A stretch of 64,000 bases of DNA from Medicago truncatula. Taxonomy: Eukaryota > Streptophyta > Magnoliopsida > Fabales > Fabaceae. The translations under genes were made by a program, and so were the position numbers. Positions 1-10,773 of the stretch are shown here, one piece after another. The notes below the pieces were generated by a model that was given only the letters and a program-made list of their open reading frames with translations, was not told where the DNA came from and searched no databases. Location of the stretch: positions 35,282,091 through 35,346,090 of the forward strand of contig NC_053044.1 of assembly GCF_003473485.1 (NCBI RefSeq), given 5' to 3'. The stretch's first letter is position 1. Each line of letters opens with the position of its first letter.

Positions 1-490
1 TTGAGATAACATGCAAAAACAAATTGGCTCAAAGAGGGTGACTTGAATACTCGTCTTTATTCATGCAGCCGCTTCAATTCGGAAACAACAAAATATTATC
101 AAATGTTCATTGATGAGAAAGGTACGTACTGTAATTAAAGATGATCAAGGTATGCTCGATGAACAAGGTATTAGGACAAGGAAAATATTTGGGGCTATGA
201 TCTATGATTGGGAAGAACAAGATTCTTTTTTTTTTTTTTTTTTTTTTTGAAGTTAAACTAGCCCACCCAAATTGACACAGAGATAATCAAACCTAAAACC
301 TCGAGGAGGAGCACACTCCCAGATCCCAAGCCAATAACACTAGGCCAACCCAAGTGGGTTGGAAGAACAAGAAATTAGTGTTCAATTTTATCAAAGATGG
401 AGTTTGGAAGAAAATAAATTCTTGGTAAGACGTTGTCTGGTGCAGGTAGAAAGGTTCTTATCAAGTGTGCTTTCAGTAGCATAAGAAATA
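1..490 (+). mobile_element. Degenerate LINE (non-LTR retrotransposon) reverse-transcriptase fragment
   Basis: Conceptual translation of the plus strand gives pieces typical of plant L1-type LINE ORF2: near 35-60 the segment WLKEGDLNTRL, and after the interruption WKKINSW (about 400-420) followed in another frame by KTLSGAGRKVLIKCAFSS (about 425-480). Several frameshifts and stops separate the pieces, so it is non-functional. A SINE interrupts it at 223-360. The left end lies outside the window. Confidence 0.7.
211..372 (-). mobile_element. tRNA-derived SINE inserted in the LINE remnant
   Basis: A T-run (226-248, the A-tail read on the minus strand) begins a body that ends at 360. It is flanked by a perfect 12-bp direct repeat GGAAGAACAAGA at 211-222 and 361-372, the target-site duplication. 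Read on the minus strand, the body has an A-box-like GGCCTAGTG, a B-box-like AGGTTTGATTATC and a terminus GGGTGGGCTAG..AACTTC followed by A. This layout is the family norm for plant Pol III SINEs. Confidence 0.85.
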
Positions 491-1041
491 TTTGTGCACT
501 GAAGATGAAATTTCCAGATTTAGTTTTCTCAACAAACCACTTGTATGCATGTTACTAATTTCATTATCAAATTTTATGCTCACTCAAACATATAATATGA
601 TCACGTGCATAACTAATACAACTAAAATAATTATTGCTGACTTGTGCGATTTGGAATACATAAATATAATAATAATAAAAAAAATACTTGAATTTTGAGA
701 ACAAACAATAATAAACAAGTGGGAAAGGAAAAGAGTGAAATTCAATAATTAGTTTTGTAGTACAATACAATGAAAACTTATGGTGTATTTCATCATCACC
801 ACAAATCCTCTGTTGGGAAGTGGGAGACAATGACAAAATATAATACTCACCTAGCTAGAAAATGAAGAATCTTTGTGGGATCCATTCAACATTATTAATT
901 TCAAACCTAAAAAGAAAACAACTTTTCCCAGTATATATCAATAAATATTTATTTTTTACTCTATGGCTCATAATTAATGTGCAATTTTATGAATATAGAT
1001 AGATATATATAATATAGAATGACCCTAGAGCATGATGAATA
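491..1041. other. Gene-free spacer
   Basis: AT-rich sequence. It contains the presumed 3' untranslated and termination region of the minus-strand dioxygenase in its right part. Two overlapping short frames (492-698 and 567-836) have no recognisable domain. No repeat boundaries seen. Confidence 0.5.
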
Positions 1042-4000
1042 TTATTTTGAAGACTTCATAGATTCAACTTGAGATTTGCCACAAGGTCCCCTCATTCTAA
1101 TGAAGAGTCTGTACTCATCAAAGGTCATTGCTGGGTAGAGTGCAGGTCTTTCAGGTGTGATAAGCTGTTTTAATGGCTCAATGGGTATATCACTTCTTGG
1201 GTTATAGAAAAATGCAAGAGAAAGTCTCTCTTGATCTGAATTCACTATCACTCTGTGCTCCACACTCTTGTATGTTGCATTGCTTAGAACCTGTTCAATT
1301 GTCAACATACACAAACAAATTAACCAATTAATTAATGTGACTTATATATATCTCAGAGGGAAAGGAAAAATGAGGCAAATTTTAACAGTGGAAAAAAAGT
1401 TACATTAAATAACGAGGAGTTCAGGACAATAATTAGTGTTTTACAAATTGAACTGATTATCAAATAGGTAAGGTTATGAAGTCACTAGTCTAAATACTAA
1501 GTTACTTATCGAACCATGCAAATAAATTGGATTAAATCAGATGATTCTGTTGTCAATAAAACCATTGAGAAAATAAAAGCTTAGTTTTTTTTCTTCTTTC
1601 ATTTTCGCTACTATAATGCATAGACTAAAACAAGGTAGAAACTTTTTTTCATTCTCAAGGTTTAAAAAGAATTATGTTTTTTTTCTTCTTAGTAATTAAT
1701 TGTTAAATAATTTTTTTTTTCATTCGTTCCAGTTCGAACCAAAAACATCAAACTTCTTATATGTTATCCCAAACTTATATGTCTTCCATACAAGTACATT
1801 TTTTATAAATCTATGATTTTGATATCGTTTGAATGTGTATTTTGAGAGTTATATATAGCTTTTAGAGATATAAAGAGCATTGGTTGCTTCTAAAATTACC
1901 TTGCCAATAAAAAATACTATGACTTCAAGTGATAACACTAGCCAAATGTTTATCTATTTATGTAGACATGTGAATGTAATTTCCAATAGTATAGAATTTT
2001 TTTTAATAAAATAATATGAGGATAGGTTAAAAGAATCAATCAACTAATAAACTCATCTTTTATCCCAAATCCCAAGCATATAAAGTATAAACTATATATG
2101 GTGATGCAAGTGGTGACGTACGCATCAAATATAAAGAATTGGAAATTAATTATGTCACTCGATAATATAAAAAAATTAAAGGACATTTTTCCAATTTAAA
2201 ATACATATTTTGGGTAATAATACATAAATCATAAATAATGGATATAAAATATTTGGACACAATACACCTAATTTTAGCCTAAATTTAAATTATCTAACCT
2301 TTTCAACATCGTACGTAAGTAAAGAGCATGTGCATTTTAAGAAAGACATGTGCATAGTATACATTTGTTGTTTGAAGAATAAACTTAAAATAATGATAAA
2401 GAACAACCCCCAAGTTCCCATCCCATGTGTCTCTCCACGTGGGCAGATTCGTGTATTAAATTATCGTGAATACTAGCCAAACATTAATAGTTAGGATAAT
2501 TTATGTGAGAGAAAAATATGATATTTTAATCTTAAATATTTACCTGTATTTGGTCACCAATGTTGACTATGAAGCCATGTCTAGCAGGGTTGACCGTAAT
2601 CCAATTATCAAATTTTCGAACTTGAAGACCAGCCACTTGGTCATCTGGAAGCAACATAGTCATACCTCCTGGGTCTGAGTGTGATGATAGACCTAATGTC
2701 AATTCTGGCCTTGGACACTTTGGATAAAAATTCACTCTCATGCATGCTCCTATCTCTTCACCCCCAAATGCATTTTGAAGAATTTTTTCTTCTAATCCAA
2801 GGTTTAATGACAAAGCCTTCATTAATCTTCCACTTAGTTTCACTAGCTCTTTCCCATACTCATCAAACACTTCCCTGCACATATTTAACCTATAATTAAT
2901 CAAATTGGATCCTCTATGCCTGGTTTTATGGTTAGACAATTGAATTAAGAGTAAATGTGCTCATAAATGAAAAATATAATTTAGTCTCTTTTTTTCTCCA
3001 AAAGTAAAATATTATTTTTATCGTTTAATTATAATTATATTTTCTAATAATTGAATTCTCTCTTACTTTGACGGTTTGTCCAACTAGAGATTTGGCGTTG
3101 GGTTCTTGTTGGACAGAAAATAGGTAGAAGAGAATTCAAGTCTTTAAAAATGAAGTGGCATATCGAATAAAATGTGAGACAAAAATAGTTTATAACTTAT
3201 AAGGTTCCCTAAAAAATAAAAACTTATAAGCACGGTGAAGCGAAAGTCCAATAGATTTAAGAGAGTTGCTTTTTCATTCTATGAATTTCTCTTACACCCT
3301 ATTCGAATTTTAAAATATGAGAGAGATGTTTTAACTTGTTTGAGATGATTTTATAGGTTGTCTATGCTGTTTGGATTTTATAATCCAAACTACATAGAGT
3401 GCACGAGAAACTCAATATTATTATAGAAAAAGAAGATCCCTAGATTTATATCTTTTGAACAATGAACGTCAGTATAAACTATTAAAGCCCAATATGCAAA
3501 ACAGTTCTATAATTGGGCCTCCCAACAAAGTCTAGATTGCGGTTCTCAAAATTTAACTAAGTAAACTACGGATTTTTATAGAATATCGCACTCCTCTCGA
3601 TTTGTCAATCCAGATAGAGAAAAAACACCATTTTTCTCATGCGTTTGGAGGATTGACAAATCTGGAGGGATGATTTTTAAAAACTATGAGAGGTAGGAGA
3701 AGAAAGCTCTCTTATATTACCTGCAAGATTGTGGAGAAGCAGGCCATTTGTTGCAGTCCTTGACTGAAACAGGAAGGTAGTGCAAAAAGTAGTAATCACT
3801 CCAATCAAGAATAGCCCCTTTCTCAACACCAAGTCTACTTCCATACCCTTCATAAGTTGTTGGAGAGTTTGCATATTGTTGCTTAGCCTCCATAGGCAAG
3901 TGAAAGAATTGACGCCAAGTTTCCCTAGCTTTGTCCATCAAATCAGGACTCACTCCATGGTTTACAATTTGGAAGAAACCCCAATCACGACAAGCATCAG

Positions 4001-4220
4001 AAATTTGCTTAAGGATTGAAGCATGAACATCAAGGTCATCACCATTTAACCCTCCAAGGTCTATGATTGGAATATTGATATCATCATAAGAAGAAGTGTC
4101 TACAATTGGCCTATCAGTTGGAGGCTTGATATACCTATCAGGGATTGAATCTTTACATCCTTCAGACAATGATTGAACTCGGATTATGGGCTCTGGCCAA
4201 TCTTTGTGGCTCTTCAACAT
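1042..4220 (-). CDS. 2-oxoglutarate/Fe(II) dioxygenase, jasmonate-induced oxygenase (JOX) type
   Basis: Minus-strand exons 4220-3721, 2874-2544 and 1290-1042 join at GT-AG borders into 359 residues. The N-terminal DIOX_N region (about 50-150) has the family signature DWGFFQIVNHGVS. The catalytic half has the iron ligands His232, Asp234 (in SHSDPGG) and His289 (VEHRV), and the 2-oxoglutarate-binding Arg299-x-Ser301. Arg213, Arg337 and Arg341 sit where Arabidopsis JOX2 has the arginines reported to bind jasmonate, and the C-terminus (YRLFIRMRGPCGKS) is of that clade. JOX enzymes hydroxylate jasmonic acid to 12-OH-JA in the cytosol and so dampen jasmonate signalling. The older annotation leucoanthocyanidin dioxygenase-like refers to the same superfamily. 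Family is certain from motifs; jasmonate as substrate is inferred. Confidence 0.9.
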
Positions 4221-4316
4221 TGCTAATAGCTAGGTTTGCTAAAGTTAGCTACCACTGGCTTCTTGTTTTATGTGGGTTTGCTTTCTAAGGTTGATGTTAA
4301 ATATGCTTCATGTATC

Positions 4317-4326
4317 AATATATAGT
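4317..4326 (-). promoter_or_regulatory. Candidate TATA box of the dioxygenase gene
   Basis: On the minus strand the sequence reads CTATATATTG about 100 bases upstream of the start codon at 4220, a normal plant spacing once a short 5'UTR is allowed. No canonical G-box (CACGTG) was seen in the near upstream. Confidence 0.4.
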
Positions 4327-5045
4327 GAAAAATGGATTATATAGACATTAATCCATTTTGGTAGTTGACAATCTCGATCACTGATCTGAATCAGGTGTTT
4401 TATATGATAAAATATACATAACTTACTGAATCAGGTATAATATATAGAATGTTTGATATTAATCAAACGATGTTTTATGTGTCGATTGTGTGAATACAAG
4501 ATTTTCTGACACCTATAAATCTATGTCCTAAAATGTGTGCTATGACTCAGTTTGAGGGGCCAAATGTGTGTGTGACAAAAATAAAATTAAAGAGTTGGAT
4601 TTTAGCTAAGATAAAGTAATGTGTACATAATATTAAACTAATGGTAACGTACGAAAAAAGTTGGATAGATGGGGATGAGGTCGATATGGTGGATGTTAAA
4701 TGTAGAAAATGAAGTAGGACCATGATGGTATATTGAAGCAAAAAAAACGTGCAATATGTGGGGGTTTCCTCTTGTTGAAAGGTATGAAATGAATTTATGC
4801 AAGTTAATTAATTCCAAAGAAGACAATTTAGATAAATGACAAGGGACACTTGGTGATGTTTATTATTTACAAGTATGTAGCTGAGTGGGATCTTAACTCG
4901 GACAAGTGGGTACGTTGTATTTTTTTTGTCGACTCAAGTGGGTACGTTGTGATGTATTTCATTGAATTGACGTATAAAAGTATAATACAAATGTTTAAAG
5001 ATTTTTTTAAGTATTCAATTGCAATGTTATTTTTTTTTGGGTAAT
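4327..5045. other. Gene-free spacer upstream of the dioxygenase
   Basis: AT-rich sequence that should contain the dioxygenase promoter. Two overlapping minus-strand frames near 4547-4826 lack any recognisable domain. No repeat boundaries seen. Confidence 0.4.
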
Positions 5046-5104
5046 AACTATAATTACATTTCTTCTTCTTTCTTACTTTCTTTAAAAAAAACTATAATTA
5101 CATT
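5046..5104 (+). repeat. Micro-insertion with A-tail, 15-bp direct repeats
   Basis: AACTATAATTACATT occurs at 5046-5060 and 5090-5104. Between them lie 29 nt (5061-5089), pyrimidine-rich and ending CTTTAAAAAA. The right repeat was reused as the target of the SINE that follows. Confidence 0.5.
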
Positions 5105-5224
5105 ATATCTCGTTAGGATAATGTATTATTATATGTATAGACCGGGGTTCGAATCCCGGACATCTCATTTATCCACCGAATTCTAGCCACTAGGCTATCT
5201 GACAAAAAAAAAACTATAATTACA
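5090..5224 (-). mobile_element. SINE-like tRNA-derived element
   Basis: The 13-bp repeat AACTATAATTACA at 5090-5102 and 5212-5224 flanks a body carrying the B-box-like GGGGTTCGAATCCCGG (5143-5158) and, read on the minus strand, an A-box-like TAGCCTAGTGGCTAG. The plus-strand right end is CTATCTGAC followed by an A-run. This tail resembles several micro-insertions listed below. Strand is ambiguous because the A-run is on plus while the tRNA-like A box reads on minus. A real tRNA gene is excluded: no cloverleaf closes around the B box. Confidence 0.65.
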
Positions 5225-6110
5225 ATTGAACTTTAGGTTTTCTCTTCCAGTTTCTTTATTGACGGGTGGTTTTGAGTCATTTTTAACCTTAAATCATCTC
5301 TCTTTGTCATTTTTTCTCTATTTCAATCTAAATAAGTGATTTTCACATAGATCTTCCTCGTGATTTTGTCATCTGAGTGTAGTGGTGTGTTGTTCGTCGT
5401 TTTGTGCGGCGTTGTTTGATTTTCTATCTTGTTGCGGTGTTCATTTGATTCATATTGAAAGATCGATTATTCAATCAAAGATTTGGGCATCAACGTTGCA
5501 GATTCGGAGGCATGAGTATTCCGGTCAGTTTAATTTTATCATATACTGTTGTAGGCATACGTCGTTATATGCTATTAACTTGGATGAGTGAGTTTATTCG
5601 CAGGTTCATTCTTTACGTTTTTAGCGATATTGAATAATGTATTCTATCGATTTAAATGAATGAATTTTATTTTTTTAAAAAAATATTATTACAATTGAAT
5701 GAACTGGTACTACTTTAAAATAAATTAAGATAATGACCACGAGGATTGTTCTCGAAGTGGTCCATAAACTATGTCATTGTCAATTAGAATACGAGAGGCT
5801 TAGCTTTCTTCTCATAAATGACAATTGACAAGTAGTTAAATGTTTTTCTTTTTATTTTTTAATCACATTTCTCACATTTTCTCTTTTAATCTGCTTTTAT
5901 ATTTTATTACACGTCTCTTACATTTGTTTATCGTCACATTTCTGTTAAAAAATTTCCTCTATCTTTTTTCTTCCACCTTTTCTATCTCTTTTTGTTACAC
6001 TTTACACAGTTTATGAAGTGTGAAAGTATATTTTTTTTCTAATTAAAACATTGACCTCACCTTGCGTTTGTCCTATTCAACAAGTCTTTTACCCTAAAAC
6101 TGTAGCTACA
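5225..6110. other. Gene-free spacer
   Basis: AT-rich sequence. Short frames at 5382-5637 have no recognisable domain. No clear repeat borders. Confidence 0.4.
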
Positions 6111-6114
6111 ACTC

Positions 6115-6677
6115 TTTGTCTCTATTGAATTGTAATTCAAATATAGATGTTTGGAGTTGAAATAAGTCATTCTGAAGATCCAACTAATATGGTATATAGT
6201 TGTTATAATACGGTTAGTTAGTAGTGGAGAATTTACTTGTCATGCAAGTAACTAATGGTATGTCATAGTTAGAAAGTATTGGGCACTACTGAAGTTAAGG
6301 AATAAGAAGAGAAAGTAGAGTTGTTGCATAGACCAAAAAATATTTGTATATACACTTTCTTTCACAGTTCACTTTTCCTTTCTCTATTTTTTCTACAATC
6401 CCAGCAACTGGTATCAATCGCCTTCGGTTCCATTCAATCAAGATTTATCAAGAATCACATGTATCCACACTCGTTAATTAATTAAAAGATGACAAGTGTG
6501 ATGGATAAACTTGAAAACAGATGTTGGGGAAAGCTTCCGGTTCTTGATAGCAAGAATTGGGATAGATGACACAGGAAGATGAAGGTCCTCTTTGATTTTC
6601 AAGATGTATCAGACATCATTGAATTTGGAGTAGATCCTCTTGCAGAAAACACAACAAAAGTACCGCACAACTCATAA
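6115..6677 (+). mobile_element. Copia-type LTR retrotransposon, 5' end remnant (LTR end, primer-binding site, gag start)
   Basis: About 6402-6420 reads CAACTGGTATCAATCGCC, close to the TGGTATCA..GCC primer-binding site for initiator Met tRNA used by plant Copia elements. The preceding 250-300 bases, ending TTTTTTCTACA, would be the 5' LTR. Downstream (about 6520-6640) is a gag-like reading KLPVLDSKNWDR, a stop, then HRKMKVLFDFQDVSDIIEF, resembling the start of Copia gag (UBN2 domain). The stop is TGA where a Trp is expected. The element ends at the Mutator-like insertion and no pol region follows. Confidence 0.6.
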
Positions 6678-8216
6678 AAAAAAATTGGCTTAAATACGTA
6701 AAAGGTCCCTGTAAGTTCGCGTGTTTTTGGTTTTCGGCCCTGTATCTTTTTTTGTTCTAAAACAAACCCTGTAAGTTGATAACTTTTTGAATTTCGTCCC
6801 TACCGTCAACTTCTGTTAAAAAAATGTCAAAGTGTCTAACGGCACATGACGTGGCAATCGTTGACATGGCATTAGTTGCGTACATGGCCTTCTAGGTGAT
6901 CCCTACTATATTAGAGGGACCAAATTCAAAATTGAAAAAGAATGGAGGGATGAAAATAAAAAACGTGAACTTACAAAATTTGAAATTTAAAACCCATTTC
7001 TCCATCTTCTTCCTCTCTCTGTCTCTTATCCTCTCCAATTTTCCAATTCTTCCCAAATTACACCAATTACACCATATTACACCAGCTTTGTCCTTCAGAC
7101 TCTTCCCATATTACACCAAATCAACTTTGTCCTTACAAAATTACACCAATTTTCCAATTCTTCCCAAATTACACCAATTATTAGTGTTCTTCAAACTCTA
7201 ATAATTTATTTTTACTGGTTTGTTGTTCTGTGTGTGCTTTTGTTTGTAAAGAAAATGATAGCTCAGGGGAAAAAGTAGTAGCAATGGTACTTCAAACAAA
7301 CTATGAGTCAAATTTGTCAAAATTTCAATCGAAGATAAAATTGGCAACAAGTAAAACAAAAACCATATGAAACAGTGGAGAGAATCAAAGTCAAGGAAGA
7401 TGTGAAACTAGGTGTGGCAAGTAACACAAGAATGAATTGTCAGTTAGAAAGTGAAACTCAGTTGCTGACTAATGTAATAGGTTGATGTATACAAAATTTC
7501 TACTTCAATTTTTGAGAAAAATTGGAATTGAAGTAATTTGAGGGTTATGGAGTTACAAGTTGTGTTTCACTCTAGTGGAATTTATTAATGTGGTGTGGAT
7601 ATGTTGTTTAGGATTGAAAAGAATAGAGAGGGATTAAAGTAAATGTGGGTTTGATGATTTTTTGATGAATGATGAATTTAGTTTTGAAGATGAAGATTCG
7701 AGAAAGAAGAATTTTTATGAGTTAGGATTGAAGAATGATGGTTTTTCTGGGTTAAGATGGAAGAAGATGAGAAGAGGATGAATAAAATCTGTGAAAATTA
7801 TAAGTCGTTTTTTTCCCCGTTTAATCCCTCTTGTAATTTTCGTTTTTGAAATTGGTCCCTAAAACACAGAGAGAGATGAAGAATATGGAAATAACAAGGG
7901 TTTTAAATTTCAAATTTTGTTATTTAGTTGTTTTTAATTTCGTCCCTATGTACCTTTTCCTTTTTGGTTTTGGTCCCTGTAATATAGTCAGGGATCATCT
8001 GTCACGACACATCAGCGTTTTTTGCCACATCATCCTTTGCCATGTCAGTCGCCGTTAGACAGTGAGGCGTTTTTGTAACGGAAGTTGACGGGAGGGACGA
8101 AAATCAAAAAGTTATTAACTTACAGGGGTTGTTTTAGAACAAAAAAAGATACGGGGACGAAAACCAAAAACACGCGAACTTACAGGGACCTTTTACATAT
8201 TTAAGCCAAAAAAATT
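6678..8216. mobile_element. Non-autonomous Mutator-like TIR element, about 1.5 kb
   Basis: Terminal inverted repeats begin GGCTTAAATA at 6687 and end TATTTAAGCC at 8207. The similarity between the arms continues inward for over 300 bases with scattered mismatches; both arms contain AAAATTTGAAATTTAAAACCC. The flanks 6678-6686 and 8208-8216 are both AAAAAAATT, a perfect 9-bp target duplication typical of Mutator superfamily elements. No transposase frame is inside, so it needs one in trans. Open frames such as 6896-7201 and 7846-8058 lie within the arms and are not genes. Confidence 0.85.
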
Positions 8217-8350
8217 TGTTTTGATTTATCCTAATAGATCAAATAAAAACGAAAATTTCTTGAAAAATAAAATAAAATAGGTTTTTATTTGGCCTATTAC
8301 GGTAAATAAAAAAAAATTATAGGGAAAAAAATCAAAAATGACCTATATTA
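8217..8350. repeat. Left-truncated fold-back MITE fragment
   Basis: The segment ending AAAGACCTATTAACCC (to about 8351) matches the right half of the intact element at 8856-9051, including ATAGGTTTTTATTTGGCC-like and GACCTATATTA parts. The left half is absent, so it was broken, probably before or at the Mutator-like insertion next to it. Confidence 0.55.
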
Positions 8351-8384
8351 AAGACCTATTAACCCTTGTAACAAACTCATGATT

Positions 8385-8480
8385 TGTTATGATGTATCTA
8401 TAATATCTACCATTAATTTGTTAGGGATATTGCATATTAAATTGTGTGAGCTCTAGCCACTAAGCTATACTTATAAAAAA
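8385..8480. mobile_element. Possible degenerate SINE tail
   Basis: CTCTAGCCACTAAGCTATAC followed by an A-run (about 8451-8484) resembles the right end of the SINE at 5103-5211. No target duplication was identified. Confidence 0.35.
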
Positions 8481-8554
8481 AAAAATTATTTAAATTATCA
8501 ATTAAAAATTAGTTATATCTCATTAAAATATTAACATTCCACATTAAGGAACAT

Positions 8555-8625
8555 TTTTTTTTTAGTGTTCAAGGTTCGAACCCAGACCTTGCATATATTA
8601 TGCATTGTCACGAGGACACGTTAAG
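8555..8625 (-). mobile_element. Partial tRNA-like SINE, minus strand
   Basis: The plus strand reads AAGGTTCGAACCCAGACC (about 8569-8586), then TTGCATATATTATGCATTG and CACGAGGACACG. Read on minus this is a Pol III B box preceded by a short palindromic arm. The same arrangement occurs at 30645-31002. Confidence 0.45.
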
Positions 8626-8846
8626 GAACAATCCACAACAATAGAAATATTATTGAATATTGAAAAAAGAAACTTTATTTTGATTTTATATAAAAAATAT
8701 TGTGTTTTGGTGTAGTATTTTTTTCCCAATTTCATTCTTCAATTAATTATTTTTTTAACATTTTATTGTTTTTGTCAATAACGACATAAAGACGGTCACA
8801 TTAATTTCCATCTTATCGCTAGCTATAATAAAAAATAAAAAAAAAA

Positions 8847-9060
8847 TAAAAAAAAAGGTTAATAGGTCTTTAGCCCCCTGTAATATATGTCATTTTCGAT
8901 TTTCCCTCTTGAAATATTTTTTTTTTATTTACCCCGTGTAATAGGTCAAATAAAAACCAATTTTTTTTTATAGGGGGTAAATCAAAAAAAAATATTACGG
9001 GGAGAAATCAGAAATGACTTATATTACAGAGAGGTAAAGACCTATTAACCCTAAAAAAAT
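8847..9060. mobile_element. Small fold-back MITE (Mutator-like type)
   Basis: Nearly palindromic element from 8856 (AGGTTAATAGGTCTTTA) to 9051 (TAAAGACCTATTAACCC), so a transcript would fold into one long hairpin. Flanks 8847-8855 (TAAAAAAAA) and 9052-9060 (TAAAAAAAT) agree at 8 of 9 positions, consistent with a 9-bp duplication, though the A-runs make this weak on their own. No coding capacity. Confidence 0.65.
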
Positions 9061-9379
9061 ATATAAATATATATAACTAACCAACGATGAGTTTTTTTCA
9101 TTAAAACAAGTGCTGGTTTAAAACAATTTGTGTAACTTGAGTACTAAGACCATCTACAATGGGAGGTCCTTCCCCTGTTTAACATCATGTTAAATAGGCA
9201 CCCCATTGTAAAATCAATAAATACGGTGCTTATAAAGATTGATGCTTTTATAGGCACCCTCTATCCTATTACTCATGGATCCCACATGTACAATTAATTA
9301 TATTTTTTCCTCTATATTCAATATTTGTATTATTTTAATATTAAAAAATAAATTATATAAAAGTTGCAAATAATAGTTA

Positions 9380-9683
9380 AATTATATAGGGTTAATTAAG
9401 TAAATCGTCCTTATAAATATTCAGAATTTTGTTTTTAGTCCCTACAAAATAAAATCACACTTTTTAGTCCCTATAAAAACTTTCATCAACATTTTTAGTC
9501 TCTATAAAAATTTTCCATCAGCATTTTTAGTCCCTATAAAAATTTTCCATCAACATTTTTTGTCCCTAAAATGTTTAAAGAAAATGTCACATGAACTAAA
9601 AAGTGTGATTTTATTTTATAGGAACTAAAAACAAAACTGTGAATATTTATAAGGACTAAAAACTTAATTAACCCAATTATATA
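9380..9683. mobile_element. MITE with 9-bp target duplication and internal tandem repeat
   Basis: The ends GGGTTAATTAAGT (9389) and ACTTAATTAACCC-like (to 9674) are inverted, and about 90 bases of each arm pair. AATTATATA flanks it perfectly at 9380-9388 and 9675-9683. The left arm holds about three tandem units of 32 bp, each starting TTTTTAGTCCCTATAAAAA (about 9453-9550). This short internal array is absent from the right arm. Confidence 0.85.
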
Positions 9684-9986
9684 ATAATTGAAAATAATAT
9701 TTTCTTGAATTATTAATAAAAGTAAAAAATGTTCGCTTTTTTTTATAATTTATAATTAAATTACGTCAATATTTTAGAATTATATAACTAAAAAAAACCG
9801 ACACCAATGAGTACAAACTTGAAAACAATTTGCACGTACATGATTGAAAATTAATTACATATTGACAAGAAACTAAAATGAAGTCCACCAAAACTATAAA
9901 ATACATGAGTGTTTTTTTAAGGAAAAATATATGGGTGCATTAGAGTAGGTCAAAGAGTGTGTCGTAAGCATTATTCTTTTGTTTTT

Positions 9987-10088
9987 TTATCATCATATTA
10001 TAGATATGAAATTCTTAATTACCGTCGATTTTAGAAGTTTTGTTATCATCATATTATAGATATGAAATTATTACCGTCGATTTTAGAA
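9987..10088 (+). repeat. Two-copy near-tandem repeat of about 48 bp
   Basis: TTATCATCATATTATAGATA.. to ..CCGTCGATTTTAGAA occurs at 9987-10036 and again at 10043-10088. The second copy lacks four bases. It lies in otherwise featureless AT-rich DNA. Confidence 0.8.
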
Positions 10089-10773
10089 TCTTCTCCATAT
10101 TTTGTTTTTTTACGTTTTCTCCGTACTTGAATATAAAGATCAAACACATGATTACCGTCTATTGATTGTTGATATGATGTTGCCATTATTCAAAATTACA
10201 TATTACTTTTAGTTTTTCCCTATTTTTTCTCTTCCATGTGAGTTCACTTTGGTTTTTAAGTGAGTTGTTGTGGATTGCTATTCTTTAAGGAAAAAACTTG
10301 ATGAGTTGGTCCACTTTTTTTTTCGAGTTTGAGCAAGTAAAGGTTTGGAATAGCGAAATAGAACAGTTGCAGCAACAAGAAGTTCAATTTTTACATAGCA
10401 ATGGTTGGAAGTTAGTGCTCTTTTAAATTTGCTTCCGCTTATTGGTTAAAACATGTTGTTTATGATGTATAAAATGTTTAAATCGTTATAATATTTCACA
10501 ATCACACGTTATTCCTTTTCTTTTATTTTCATTTTTTTAAACCAAATACATCATAACTCAATTGAATCTCTCCATGGTTTAGGACTTTGAAGTGCGCTAA
10601 TCTCAAAGTCTTATGTTCGAATCCCACCGATGTTAGTTTCGAAGAGTTAGTTTGTAGAGAGTTTTGCGATCCGACTTTGAACGGGACTTTCATAAGAAGA
10701 CTATGAGATTGAACCTCTAAAAAATTTAAAAATAAAATTTAATCTCTCTATATACTCAAAAAGTAAAAATACG
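10089..10773. other. Gene-free spacer with a possible SINE fragment
   Basis: No protein-like frame. Around 10560-10640 a tRNA-like stretch carries TTATGTTCGAATCCCACC, which fits a Pol III B box, but no tail or target duplication could be fixed. Confidence 0.35.

Noticed and set aside
5143..5158. tRNA gene at the GGTTCGAATCC motif (also at 8570, 23585, 39771)
   Set aside because: No acceptor or anticodon stems pair around the B box, and A-tails and target duplications mark several of these as SINEs.
6896..7201. 101-residue open frame as a gene
   Set aside because: It lies in the inverted arm of the Mutator-like element and is a repetitive Leu/Pro/His string from TTACACCAA-type words.
8217..8260. 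Continuation of Copia gag on the right of the Mutator-like element
   Set aside because: A gag-like reading (KKNLF, stop, FILIDQ) is possible, but the same bases align better to the central part of the MITE at 8856-9051.
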